Of a stretch of 7,225 bases of DNA, positions 1 through 6,246 are shown piece by piece (position 1 is the stretch's first letter; each line of letters starts with the position of its first letter). Source of the stretch: Candidatus Saccharimonadota bacterium (GTDB taxonomy: Bacteria; Patescibacteriota; Saccharimonadia; Saccharimonadales; Saccharimonadaceae). The position numbers were made by a program, and so were the translations under genes. The stretch lies in contig WRKS01000022.1 in the NCBI GenBank assembly GCA_009778015.1, positions 1-7,225 of the forward strand, given 5' to 3'. The notes below the pieces were generated by a model. It worked only from the letters and a program-made list of their open reading frames with translations, made no database searches and was not told where the DNA came from.

Positions 1-1
1 A

Positions 2-32
2 CTTTTGTAATCAGTGACGACTGATACAAAAG
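2..32. repeat. Inverted repeat / hairpin distal to rarA
   Basis: Arms at 2-15 and 20-32 pair over 13 bp with one bulged A (position 9) and a GACG loop. On the minus strand it lies beyond the likely rarA terminator, so it may be a second, back-up terminator or a bidirectional one serving a gene outside the window. No T-run is visible on the + side. What follows on the minus side is cut off by the window edge. Confidence 0.5.
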
Positions 33-73
33 CCAAAAGAGGTCCGCCCGTAACGACGGGACGGACTCTTTGG
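33..73 (-). terminator. Intrinsic terminator of rarA
   Basis: A long imperfect hairpin: 33-51 pairs with 56-73 in blocks of 5, 3, 4 and 5 bp, separated by single-base bulges at 38, 42 and 61, around an AACG loop. Read on the minus strand, the stem ends in CTCTTTTGGCTTTTG, which supplies a U-rich tail. It begins 18 nt after the rarA stop codon, the expected place for a rho-independent terminator. Confidence 0.6.
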
Positions 74-91
74 CGCGTGTGAGTAGGGGAG

Positions 92-1267
92 CTAGGCTTT
101 GTCCACAAACGGCTTCACATCATCCGGCAAATACGACTTGCCCAGATGGAACCCGGCCGTCCACTGCTGCCCCTGGCCAAAGCCCAGCTCTTTCATCAGC
201 TTCGTCGGCGCGTTTTTAAGATGAATCGGCACCGGCGAGTTCGGCGTCCGCTCGGCCATCACTTTTGCCGCCCCCCAAGCATCATAGCTTTCCCGCGATT
301 TCGCCGCTTTCGCCAAAGCATAAGCGCAATGTGATAAAATAATCCCGCCTTCCGGCATGCCAACCCGCTCTACCGCCATAAAACACGAGGTCGCAAAATT
401 AAGCGCCGAATTATTCGCCAAACCGATATCTTCAGAAGCGAAAATCACCATCCGCCGCGCGATAAACTTCGGGTCCTCGCCCGCCTGCACCATTCGCGCC
501 AAATAATAAAGCGTCGCATCTACATCGCCGCCGCGCATAGACTTGATAAATGCCGAAATTATGTCATAATGCATGTCGCCCGCTTTATCGTAACCGGCGA
601 CCACTTTTTGCGCCGCCCGCTTGATTTCCTCTACCCCGATTTTATCCGTCCCCAGCGATAAAGCCAACTCCAAGTTACCCAGCGCCGCCCGCGCGTCCCC
701 GGCCGCCAGCTCGGCCAAGTAATCTATCGCCTCTTTCGTCACTCGTTTGCCGACTTTTAGCTCCTTAACCGCCCGCTTGATAATCGTCAGAATCGCCGGC
801 TTGTCCAAGTGCTTCAAAACCACCACGCGCGAGCGCGAAATCAACGGAGCTATCACCTCAAACGAAGGGTTTTCCGTCGTCGCCCCGACCAAAATAATCA
901 ACCCGCTCTCCACGTGCGGCAAAAACGCGTCCTGCTGCGCCTTGTTAAAACGGTGGATCTCATCCACAAACAACAGCGTCCGCTGCCCCAGATTCCAACC
1001 TCGTTTGGCGCTTTCCACCACTGCCAAAACATCTTTTTTGCCCGCCGTAACGGCCGATAATTCCACGAATTCCACCCCCAGCTCCTGCGCGATAATCCGC
1101 GCCAGCGTCGTCTTGCCGGTCCCCGGCGGCCCCCAAAAAATCAAGTTGGTCGGCACCTTCTCCGCCACAATCTGCGTCAAAATCTTGCCCTCGCCAATCA
1201 ACTCGTCCTGCCCGACCACCTCTGATAGAGTCTTCGGGCGCATCTTTTCGGCTAACGGGATATTCAT
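92..1267 (-). CDS. rarA: Replication-associated recombination protein A (RarA/MgsA family AAA+ ATPase)
   Basis: A cytoplasmic AAA+ ATPase of the clamp-loader-like RarA/MgsA/WRNIP1 family, which acts at stalled replication forks with single-strand-binding protein (family knowledge). The 391-aa product shows the family signatures in order: N-terminal PLAEKMRPKTLSEVVGQ (4-20), Walker A GPPGTGKT (46-53), Walker B LLFVDE followed by IHRFNKAQQDAFLPHVE (98-120), sensor 1 GATTENPS (128-135), a probable arginine finger in LISRSR (142-147), and sensor 2 GDARAALGNLE (190-200). The C-terminal tetramerisation-type domain has RGGDVDATLYYLARM and ASEDIGLA (246-284). Length is slightly short for the family (about 400-450 aa) but both ends look complete. 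The ATG is the only plausible start: an in-frame TGA lies upstream and the conserved PLAEKMRPKT follows. No Shine-Dalgarno precedes it; see the promoter entry. It is transcribed alone and divergently from the 1401 gene. Confidence 0.96.
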   Translation of the reverse strand: MNIPLAEKMRPKTLSEVVGQDELIGEGKILTQIVAEKVPTNLIFWGPPGTGKTTLARIIAQELGVEFVELSAVTAGKKDVLAVVESAKRGWNLGQRTLLFVDEIHRFNKAQQDAFLPHVESGLIILVGATTENPSFEVIAPLISRSRVVVLKHLDKPAILTIIKRAVKELKVGKRVTKEAIDYLAELAAGDARAALGNLELALSLGTDKIGVEEIKRAAQKVVAGYDKAGDMHYDIISAFIKSMRGGDVDATLYYLARMVQAGEDPKFIARRMVIFASEDIGLANNSALNFATSCFMAVERVGMPEGGIILSHCAYALAKAAKSRESYDAWGAAKVMAERTPNSPVPIHLKNAPTKLMKELGFGQGQQWTAGFHLGKSYLPDDVKPFVDKA

Positions 1268-1273
1268 GCTCTT

Positions 1274-1282
1274 ATTATACCA
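1274..1282 (-). promoter_or_regulatory. Extended -10 promoter of rarA, predicted to give a leaderless mRNA
   Basis: On the minus strand the sequence reads TGG-TATAAT-AAGAGC-ATG, a consensus -10 with the extended TGn element. No good -35 is seen at 16-18 bp. Start normally lies 7 bp after the -10, which here is the A of the rarA ATG, so the transcript should begin at the start codon. The absence of an AGGAGG-like site, which the other genes here have, agrees with this. Confidence 0.65.
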
Positions 1283-1308
1283 CGTAACCTCAAATCATGC
1301 CCCCACTA

Positions 1309-1337
1309 TTGACTTTTTAGCATAATCATGATATACT
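1309..1337 (+). promoter_or_regulatory. Sigma70-type promoter of the 1401-2405 gene
   Basis: TTGACT (1309-1314), a 17-bp spacer, and TATACT (1332-1337) preceded by TGA, giving an extended -10. The predicted start is near 1344. It lies 57 nt upstream of the ATG. It is almost the same sequence as the promoter at 2495-2523: the -35 is identical, 14 of 17 spacer bases match and 5 of 6 bases of the -10 match. Confidence 0.8.
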
Positions 1338-1346
1338 GGTAGAGAG

Positions 1347-1368
1347 TAGGGGCGATATACCGCCCCTA
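1347..1368 (+). promoter_or_regulatory. 22-bp palindrome at the 5' end of the transcript (operator or 5' hairpin)
   Basis: TAGGGGCG and CGCCCCTA flank a 6-bp centre (ATATAC), so 20 of 22 bases are symmetric. It begins about 3 nt after the predicted start point. As DNA it is an operator-like dyad, well placed to block initiation. As RNA it is an 8-bp hairpin that could protect the 5' end. The half-site GGGGCGG recurs at 2524-2530, just after the -10 of the sister promoter. Confidence 0.55.
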
Positions 1369-1400
1369 TAACCTTAAAAATGAAGAGGAGGCAACAGATT

Positions 1401-2405
1401 ATGGCCGAAGTCCAAAACTCCCCCAAACGCGCCAAACAAAAGATCCTTGAGTTCCTTAAGAACCGCGGTGGTATCCTACGAACTGGGCCAAACCCAGCTC
1501 ACCAGATATTACACTGCAGATTATTTAAGCAGGGCAACGGCTCCGCCCACCAGGCGATCACAGCCGTCCAAAACTACCTTGCCGAACTTGCAGAGGCCGG
1601 CGAAATCATTATGCGCCGGGACGACAGAGGCGCTTATAACTACGTCGCCTTGCCCGCCGCCGATAACCCGACATCCACCACCGGCGGCGAACTGACGCCA
1701 ACCGAACGGGACGAATTTTACGCTTACTTGTCAACAGAGTATGCCGTGATGCAAGGCCTGCTCGCGAGCGCCCAACAAGACGCCGCGGCGAGTCTTAGTC
1801 TCGCCCAAGAATATGAGGCGACCGCCCGAACCTCGCGCGCCGAACGAGACGCGGCTTTAACGCGCGCGGAGACCGCCGAGTCCAAGCTGGCCGAGTATGA
1901 GGCCAACACCGAATACGACAATGTCCGCAAAATGCTTGCTGACTACGAAACCGAACTGTCTGGCCTGCGCACCGAGAAGAATCTGGCCGTCATAGCCAAC
2001 GAGGAAAGCTTGGCCGAGATCAAACGCCTCAACAGACAGCTGGAACGGCAAGCTGCCCAGAGCCAAGCCGACGAGAAGTCTATCACGACCTTGGAGAAAA
2101 AAGTCAAGGAGCTAACCAAAGACCTCAAAGAGGCCCGCAAAGCTCTCACGGACGAAATCGCCGCCAACAAGCGTGCAATCGCCAAATATGAAAAAGGCGA
2201 CGGCCTCAGCGCCGCCAAAGCAGTCGCCGTGGCTATGGAATCTCTGGACGGTGTTCTTAAGGCCGCCTTGGACGAGATCTGGCAAAAAGCCGTGGATGCC
2301 CTCATGGCCGACTGCGAAAAATTCCTACCCGCAGACAAACGCGACGCCTTCGCCGCCGAAGCCGCCGCTGCCCGCAAGAAACTCCAACGCCGCAACAGCA
2401 AATGA
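1401..2405 (+). CDS. Hypothetical winged-helix-like, coiled-coil protein
   Basis: I do not recognise a named family. The ATG at 1401 (334 aa) is chosen because GAGGAGG (1385-1391) sits 9 nt upstream; an in-frame ATG at 1380 would translate the ribosome binding site. Residues 8-85 have a winged-helix-like pattern: a helix (AKQKILEFLKNRGG), a putative recognition helix (SAHQAITAVQNYLAELAEAG) and a beta wing (EIIMRRDDRGAYNYVALP). A Thr/Pro-rich linker (about 86-102) leads to a long, highly charged Ala/Glu/Lys/Arg-rich helical stretch (about 115-265) with heptad-like spacing, probably a coiled coil. An amphipathic helical end (267-334) finishes in KKLQRRNSK. No signal peptide or membrane segment is seen. 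A DNA-binding or architectural role is inferred from the N-terminus only. It is monocistronic, with its own promoter and terminator, and ends in TGA. The palindrome in its leader makes autoregulation possible. Confidence 0.85.
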   Translation: MAEVQNSPKRAKQKILEFLKNRGGILRTGPNPAHQILHCRLFKQGNGSAHQAITAVQNYLAELAEAGEIIMRRDDRGAYNYVALPAADNPTSTTGGELTPTERDEFYAYLSTEYAVMQGLLASAQQDAAASLSLAQEYEATARTSRAERDAALTRAETAESKLAEYEANTEYDNVRKMLADYETELSGLRTEKNLAVIANEESLAEIKRLNRQLERQAAQSQADEKSITTLEKKVKELTKDLKEARKALTDEIAANKRAIAKYEKGDGLSAAKAVAVAMESLDGVLKAALDEIWQKAVDALMADCEKFLPADKRDAFAAEAAAARKKLQRRNSK

Positions 2406-2423
2406 CACCTCTTATCATTTTAT

Positions 2424-2482
2424 AAAACCGCCCAAAGTGCATGAAGTTTAATGTTCGCTTCATCACCCTAGGGCGGTTTTTT
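2424..2482 (+). terminator. Intrinsic terminator of the 1401-2405 gene
   Basis: AAAACCGCCC (2424-2433) pairs with GGGCGGTTTT (2471-2480), which runs into a six-T tract (2477-2482). The long apical part forms a second stem, GTGcATGAAG (2437-2446) with CTTCATCAC (2458-2466), giving a two-tier hairpin. It starts 18 nt after the TGA stop. Confidence 0.88.
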
Positions 2483-2494
2483 ATTGTCTCGCGG

Positions 2495-2523
2495 TTGACT
2501 TTTTACCATAAGTATGATATAAT
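2495..2523 (+). promoter_or_regulatory. Sigma70-type promoter of the 2667-3526 operon
   Basis: TTGACT (2495-2500), a 17-bp spacer, and consensus TATAAT (2518-2523) preceded by TGA, giving an extended -10. The predicted start is near 2530. GGGGCGG (2524-2530) follows directly and matches the half-site of the palindrome at 1347-1368. It lies 12 bp after the upstream terminator's T-tract. Confidence 0.85.
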
Positions 2524-2529
2524 GGGGCG

Positions 2530-2666
2530 GCAGTACAGTCGTTGTACTCATTTGCACCTTCAAACAATGACTTGTAGGCGTATTTGCCCTAATTGCTTAT
2601 CTATAAGGTAGGCATCTAGGGCAGATACGAGTTTGCCCAAATAAAATTAATTTGGAGGGCAAAACT
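2530..2666 (+). promoter_or_regulatory. Structured 5' leader, possible cis-regulatory RNA
   Basis: About 137 nt lie between the predicted start and the ATG, with several pairings. AGTACA/TGTACT (2532-2537 with 2543-2548) forms a hairpin at the 5' end. A strong hairpin covers 2579-2629: 13 bp (2579-2591 with 2617-2629, one wobble), a 2x2 internal loop, then 8 bp (2594-2601 with 2607-2614, two wobbles) around TATAA. TTTGCCC (2632-2638) can pair with GGGCAAA (2657-2663), which overlaps the ribosome binding site GGAGGG. TTTGCCC also occurs at 2583-2589 in the first arm of the big hairpin, and its complement at 2619-2623, so alternative pairings exist. I do not recognise a known riboswitch class. 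Confidence 0.45.
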
Positions 2667-3332
2667 ATGAAAATCCTAACCTACACCACCGAAAGCAATG
2701 CGGACGCAAAAACTGGCGTTTTCCTGAGAAGGCTGGAACGATTGGTATGCAATTTCGCCTACCTCGTCCCAAACGGCTGGCGCTGTATCGCCAAGATGCA
2801 AGCGACGGGCGACGAATCACCTTTCTGGCATATAGATGTCCAGGGCAACAAAGGCGGCGGCTCTTTTGCCGAGGCAAAGATGCAAACGCTTGAATTCTTC
2901 CCTAAGAAAGCGGCGACCGGCGAAAAGGATATTCTGGAACTAATCAGGATGTGCGAAAGCCGCGGAGCAAACGATTCTTTCCTCTCTTTAATCAAAAATC
3001 TGGCGAGCCCAGACAATATCACCAGAGAAAAGCATGAATTCATACGGGACAATTTCGGCATAACCTCTTTCTACGGCGGCGTTCGCATACCCTACGAAGA
3101 TTTAATCGTTGAAGGCGACAAAATCAATTCGGAAACCGGTGAAATTCGCATATCTTTCAGCGGTGCCAGTGCTGAACAAGATTTGTTCTTCGCGCTGTCA
3201 GCATTCAAGGCCATCAACGATTCGTTCGTTGAGCTTTACCCCAACACACAGGGTTGGCTCAATCTGCGCTCGCTCGAAACCATCCCCGCCATTAAACTTT
3301 GGCTTGACATTCTCGGCATAAAGGAGGCGTAA
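2667..3332 (+). CDS. Hypothetical protein (221 aa)
   Basis: No family is recognised. The ATG at 2667 is preferred because GGAGGG (2654-2659) lies 7 nt before it; a TTG at 2652 would place the ribosome binding site inside the gene. The product is soluble-looking, of mixed alpha/beta character, with no signal peptide or clear membrane helix. Visible pieces are an N-terminal segment with two Cys (about 28 and 40, in LVCNFAYLVPNGWRC), a Gly-rich turn (DVQGNKGGGSF, about 58-68), a helical middle (EKDILELIRMCESRG), FIRDNFGITSFYGGVRIPYEDLIVEG, and a hydrophobic C-terminal part ending in KLWLDILGIKEA. No catalytic motif stands out. It is the first gene of a two-gene operon; its stop is 2 nt before the next ATG and its last codons carry that gene's ribosome binding site, so translation is probably coupled. 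The leader may regulate it. Confidence 0.8.
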   Translation: MKILTYTTESNADAKTGVFLRRLERLVCNFAYLVPNGWRCIAKMQATGDESPFWHIDVQGNKGGGSFAEAKMQTLEFFPKKAATGEKDILELIRMCESRGANDSFLSLIKNLASPDNITREKHEFIRDNFGITSFYGGVRIPYEDLIVEGDKINSETGEIRISFSGASAEQDLFFALSAFKAINDSFVELYPNTQGWLNLRSLETIPAIKLWLDILGIKEA

Positions 3333-3334
3333 AC

Positions 3335-3526
3335 ATGGAAGACAACTATCCTATAATAGACATGGTCTTGGACCAGGAAGCCACGGACGCCCGAGGTATT
3401 GAGTGTTATGTCGCTTTTGACCGCGACGCAGCAATTGACCGAATCACTAAAAGGTTAGCGGCGTTAGACATTTGCATTATCCCACAAAGCATACTTGACA
3501 AAGCTGCACGCCCCACAAACCTGTAA
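3335..3526 (+). CDS. Small hypothetical protein (63 aa)
   Basis: No family is recognised. The ATG follows the upstream TAA by 2 nt and has a very good ribosome binding site, AAGGAGG (3321-3327), 7 nt upstream. These two points are the main evidence that it is a real gene. The product is acidic at the N-terminus (MEDNYPIIDMVLDQEATD), has a central YVAFDRDAAIDRITKRLAAL segment that could be a strand followed by a helix, and two Cys (residues 24 and 47). No signal or membrane segment is seen. It is probably co-expressed with the 221-aa protein and may be its partner or an accessory (inference from the operon only). The operon ends 31 nt later at the terminator. Confidence 0.72.
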   Translation: MEDNYPIIDMVLDQEATDARGIECYVAFDRDAAIDRITKRLAALDICIIPQSILDKAARPTNL

Positions 3527-3556
3527 ATATCAATACTATAAAGCTCAAGTCATTAT

Positions 3557-3592
3557 AAAGACCGCTAGTCAATTTGATTCAGCGGTCTTTTT
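3557..3592. terminator. Shared terminator between converging units
   Basis: AAAGACCGCT (3557-3566) pairs perfectly with AGCGGTCTTT (3581-3590) around a 14-nt loop. On the + strand the stem runs into TTTTT (3588-3592) and ends the 2667-3526 operon. On the minus strand the stem is followed by a weaker TTTAT, directly after the rsmD stop, so it may work in both directions. The T-tract overlaps the rsmD stop codon. Confidence 0.85.
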
Positions 3593-4202
3593 ATTTCACA
3601 AAAATATCAATTTGTGCGCCGGCAAAGGTGCCCGTGTAAACATTCCGCAAGCCCGCCACCACATCCGCTGGAATTGGCGACGTCTTGGCGTGACTAATCA
3701 CCAGCCGCCCGCCTCGCGCCAACATCTCTGGTAGTTTAGCGACTAGCTCCCATTGAGGGTCGTTATATGGAGCGTCCGAAAAGATGAGGTCGTAGTTTTC
3801 GCAAAAATAATCCAACGAGGCATCTCGGAAGGCGGCAGCCTGAGAGCGAGGCGCGTCTGCCCCGTGCCGACGGGCGCAGGCGACGCCGTCCGAGTTGGGT
3901 TGTTTTGTGAAAACCTTTACACGACTTTTAGCGTCGGTTTTTGCAGCGTTCCGCTTAATCACCGCGCGCACCGCCGCGTTATTTTCCACAAAATCTACCG
4001 TCATCGCGCCACGGCTTAACGCCTCAAATCCCAACGCCCCCGACCCGGCGAAACAATCTAACACATGCGCGCCCTCTAACGTCCCGAGCGAAAACAGCGC
4101 GTTAAATACCGCGCCTCGCTCCCGCTCGCCCATCACGTGCGCGAGGTCGGCACCAGGGGCTTCTAGACGAAGCCCCTTAAACTCGCCAGCGATAATTCGC
4201 AC
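3591..4202 (-). CDS. rsmD: 16S rRNA (guanine966-N2)-methyltransferase RsmD
   Basis: An AdoMet-dependent methyltransferase of the RsmD family, which methylates G966 of 16S rRNA during 30S assembly (family knowledge). It starts with the typical VRIIAGEFKGLRLEAP, then has MGERERGAVFNALFSLG, the AdoMet-binding motif I VLDCFAGSGALGFEALSRGA (about residues 47-66), VDFVENN (motif II acidic residue), and LIFSDAPYNDP (about 139-149) in the place of the catalytic DPPY/F motif. The start is uncertain. GTG at 4202 (203 aa) fits the family N-terminus but has only a weak AAGAG upstream. TTG at 4283 has AGGAGG 6 nt upstream, and the frame stays open to 4385; both would overlap dnaK and add a Lys/Arg-rich extension. 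Oddities are DAPY instead of DPPY, and a longer than usual segment before it (about 101-119) that contains a palindrome. It lies downstream of dnaK with no terminator between, so probably the same mRNA. Confidence 0.9.
   Translation of the reverse strand: MRIIAGEFKGLRLEAPGADLAHVMGERERGAVFNALFSLGTLEGAHVLDCFAGSGALGFEALSRGAMTVDFVENNAAVRAVIKRNAAKTDAKSRVKVFTKQPNSDGVACARRHGADAPRSQAAAFRDASLDYFCENYDLIFSDAPYNDPQWELVAKLPEMLARGGRLVISHAKTSPIPADVVAGLRNVYTGTFAGAQIDIFVK
3854..3882. repeat. GC-rich palindrome inside rsmD
   Basis: 3854-3865 pairs with 3870-3882 over 12 bp, with one bulged C (3875), one wobble (3856/3880) and a GCCG loop. It falls in a part of RsmD that looks like an insertion relative to the usual family layout, just before the catalytic-motif strand. 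It could be a small palindromic element inserted in frame, or a chance GC-rich hairpin. Confidence 0.4.
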
Positions 4203-4257
4203 GCTCTTGGTCGTTTTACGTTTAACCGCTCCCCTTGCGGGCGCCGGTTCCTTTTTC

Positions 4258-6165
4258 TTACTCCTTGACGACTTCGCCTTCAACTGCCCCCTCCTCATCT
4301 TTAGCTTCCGCCCCCGCCTCGCCACCTTCGGCCGCACCTTCCGCACCACCATCTTTTTGCGCGCCCTCGTATAGTTTCGCCCCAATCGGCATAATCCGGT
4401 CGTTTAGGTCTTTGGTCGCCTTTTCAAGCGCATCCAAATCTCCCGCCTCGTCTTTCAAGGCCTCTTTCGCTTCCTCCACCGCCTTCTTGATGTTTTCTTG
4501 GTCCTCGTCGCTAATCTTGTCTTTGAACTCATCCGGCATCTTTTCCGCCTGATAAATCGTGTTTTCCAAGCGATTCCGCGCATCCACCACCTCGCGCTTG
4601 CGCTTGTCCTCTTCGGCGTGAGTTTCCGCCTCGGCACGCGCCTTTTCCACCTCTTCTTTGCTCATATTACCTGAGCCCTGGATCGTGATAGATTGCTCTT
4701 TACCTGTGCCCTTATCCTTGGCGGTCACATTCAAGATGCCGTTGGCGTCCAAGTTAAATGTCACCTCAATTTGCGGCACACCGCGTGGCGCCGGCGCAAT
4801 GCCATCCAAGACAAACATACCCAGACTCTTATTGTCGCGGGCAAATTCGCGCTCGCCTTGCAGCGCATGAATCTCCACTTGCGGCTGATTGTCGCTAAAG
4901 GTAGAGAACGTCTGCGATTTGCTGGTCGGGATTGTGCTGTTGCGCTCAATCATTGGCGTTCGCACGCCGCCGGCCGTCTCAATACCAAGGGTTAGCGGCG
5001 TCACATCCAAGAGCAAAATGTCCTTAACATCGCCTTGCAAGACACCGCCTTGAATCGCGGCGCCCACCGCCACCACCTCGTCCGGGTTAACGCCCTGCAT
5101 TGGCTCTTTGCCAAAAATCTTCTTTACTCGCTCTACCACCGCCGGCATTCGGGTCATACCACCGACCAAAACCACTTGCTCAATATCACTTGCCTTTAGT
5201 TTCGCGTCTTTTAGCGCCTTTTCTACCGGAATCGCCAAGCGATCCAGGAGTGGTGCAGTTAGCTCCTCTAGTTTTGCCCGGGTCAAAGTATGCTCAAAGT
5301 GCTTTGGACCATCGGCGTCCGCCGTGATAAACGGCAAGTTGATATCCACGCTAATCGCGCTAGATAGCTCCTTTTTCGCCTTTTCCGCCTCGTCTTTGAT
5401 CCTCTGCATCGCTGCCGGGTCGTTTTTAAGGTCAATCCCGCTCTCGTTCTTAAAGGTATCAATCAAATAATTGACAATCACGTTGTCAAAATCTTCGCCG
5501 CCGAGGTGGGTATCGCCGTTGGTGCTCTTCACCTCAAACACGCCGTCGCCGAGCTCCAAAATAGACACGTCAAAGGTGCCGCCGCCAAGGTCAAAGACCG
5601 CGATTTGCTCGTCTTTTTTGCTGTCTAGGCCATAAGCCAGCGCCGCCGCGGTTGGCTCGTTGATGATTCGCTTGACCTCTAGGCCAGCGATTTTACCCGC
5701 GTCCTTGGTCGCCTGTCGCTGCTGGTCGTTAAAATATGCCGGAACGGTAATAATCGCCTCGGTCACCTTTTCGCCAAGGAAAGCCTCTGCGTCAGACTTA
5801 ATCTTGCCTAAAATCATCGCCGAGATTTCCTCCGCCGTGTATTCCTTGCCGTCCATCTTGACCGCCACGCCATCGCCTTTTTTCACAATCTCATAAGGCA
5901 TGATTTTAAGATCGCGCTGTACCTCCTCGTCGCTAAACTTGCGGCCAATCAAACGCTTGACGCTGTAAATTGTGTTTTTCGGGTTGGTCACGCGTTGCCG
6001 CTGCGCCACTTTGCCTACCAATCGCTCGCCTTTTTTGGTCTGCGCCACCACCGATGGCGTGGTGCGGTCGCCCTCGGCATTGGCAATAATCTCCGGCTTG
6101 CCCGCAATCATATACGCGAACGCCGAGTTAGTTGTTCCTAAGTCAATTCCAATAATTTTACCCAT
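4258..6165 (-). CDS. dnaK: Molecular chaperone DnaK (Hsp70)
   Basis: Cytoplasmic ATP-driven chaperone that binds exposed hydrophobic segments of client proteins, normally cycling with DnaJ and GrpE, neither of which is in this window. The 635-aa product is full length. The nucleotide-binding domain has [10 protein letters not shown] (5-14), [14 protein letters not shown] (137-150), [16 protein letters not shown] (166-181), [13 protein letters not shown] (189-201) and the second phosphate loop [11 protein letters not shown] (331-341). The interdomain linker [13 protein letters not shown] is at 382-394, followed by the beta substrate-binding domain and the helical lid. The last 30 or so residues are acidic and Gly/Ala/Glu-rich. 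The [20 protein letters not shown] stretch (74-93) is the insert found in E. coli-type DnaK and absent from B. subtilis DnaK. The ATG has AAGGAG (6173-6178) 7 nt upstream. It is preceded by a promoter with CIRCE-like operators and followed by rsmD. Confidence 0.98.
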   Translation of the reverse strand: MGKIIGIDLGTTNSAFAYMIAGKPEIIANAEGDRTTPSVVAQTKKGERLVGKVAQRQRVTNPKNTIYSVKRLIGRKFSDEEVQRDLKIMPYEIVKKGDGVAVKMDGKEYTAEEISAMILGKIKSDAEAFLGEKVTEAIITVPAYFNDQQRQATKDAGKIAGLEVKRIINEPTAAALAYGLDSKKDEQIAVFDLGGGTFDVSILELGDGVFEVKSTNGDTHLGGEDFDNVIVNYLIDTFKNESGIDLKNDPAAMQRIKDEAEKAKKELSSAISVDINLPFITADADGPKHFEHTLTRAKLEELTAPLLDRLAIPVEKALKDAKLKASDIEQVVLVGGMTRMPAVVERVKKIFGKEPMQGVNPDEVVAVGAAIQGGVLQGDVKDILLLDVTPLTLGIETAGGVRTPMIERNSTIPTSKSQTFSTFSDNQPQVEIHALQGEREFARDNKSLGMFVLDGIAPAPRGVPQIEVTFNLDANGILNVTAKDKGTGKEQSITIQGSGNMSKEEVEKARAEAETHAEEDKRKREVVDARNRLENTIYQAEKMPDEFKDKISDEDQENIKKAVEEAKEALKDEAGDLDALEKATKDLNDRIMPIGAKLYEGAQKDGGAEGAAEGGEAGAEAKDEEGAVEGEVVKE

Positions 6166-6193
6166 TATCTTACTCCTTATATTTCTATGCTTT

Positions 6194-6220
6194 CTGGCAC
6201 TCTATATGCCTTACTGCTAG
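6194..6220 (-). promoter_or_regulatory. CIRCE-like operator 2 (HrcA site), over the dnaK start point
   Basis: On the minus strand: CTAGCAGTA, 9 nt, GAGTGCCAG. Against the CIRCE consensus TTAGCACTC-N9-GAGTGCTAA, 13 of 18 arm bases match and the 9-nt spacing is exact. It overlaps the edge of the -10 and the predicted start. It is the weaker of the two sites and would be doubtful without its neighbour. Confidence 0.5.
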
Positions 6221-6246
6221 TATATCACACCTAGCACTCATGTCAA
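6219..6246 (-). promoter_or_regulatory. dnaK promoter
   Basis: On the minus strand: consensus -35 TTGACA (6241-6246), a 16-bp spacer, and TATACT (6219-6224) preceded by TGA, giving an extended -10. The predicted start is near 6212, leaving a leader of about 47 nt. It is embedded between two CIRCE-like operators. Confidence 0.85.

Noticed and set aside
747..1325. Long + strand open frame (192 codons) opposite rarA
   Set aside because: It lies antisense inside the certain rarA gene, shows no domain-like sequence, and has no ribosome binding site; it mirrors rarA codon bias.
1380..1400. Upstream ATG at 1380 as the start of the coiled-coil gene
   Set aside because: It would translate the AGGAGG ribosome binding site that is ideally placed for the ATG at 1401.
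1857..2401. Minus strand open frames opposite the coiled-coil gene
   Set aside because: They are antisense shadows of an Ala/Glu/Lys-rich gene, with repetitive Ser/Ala/Arg content and no ribosome binding site.
3895..4552. + strand open frames opposite rsmD and the dnaK 3' end
   Set aside because: Low-complexity Ser/Pro/Ala translations that reflect the complement of acidic and basic codons; both underlying genes are certain.
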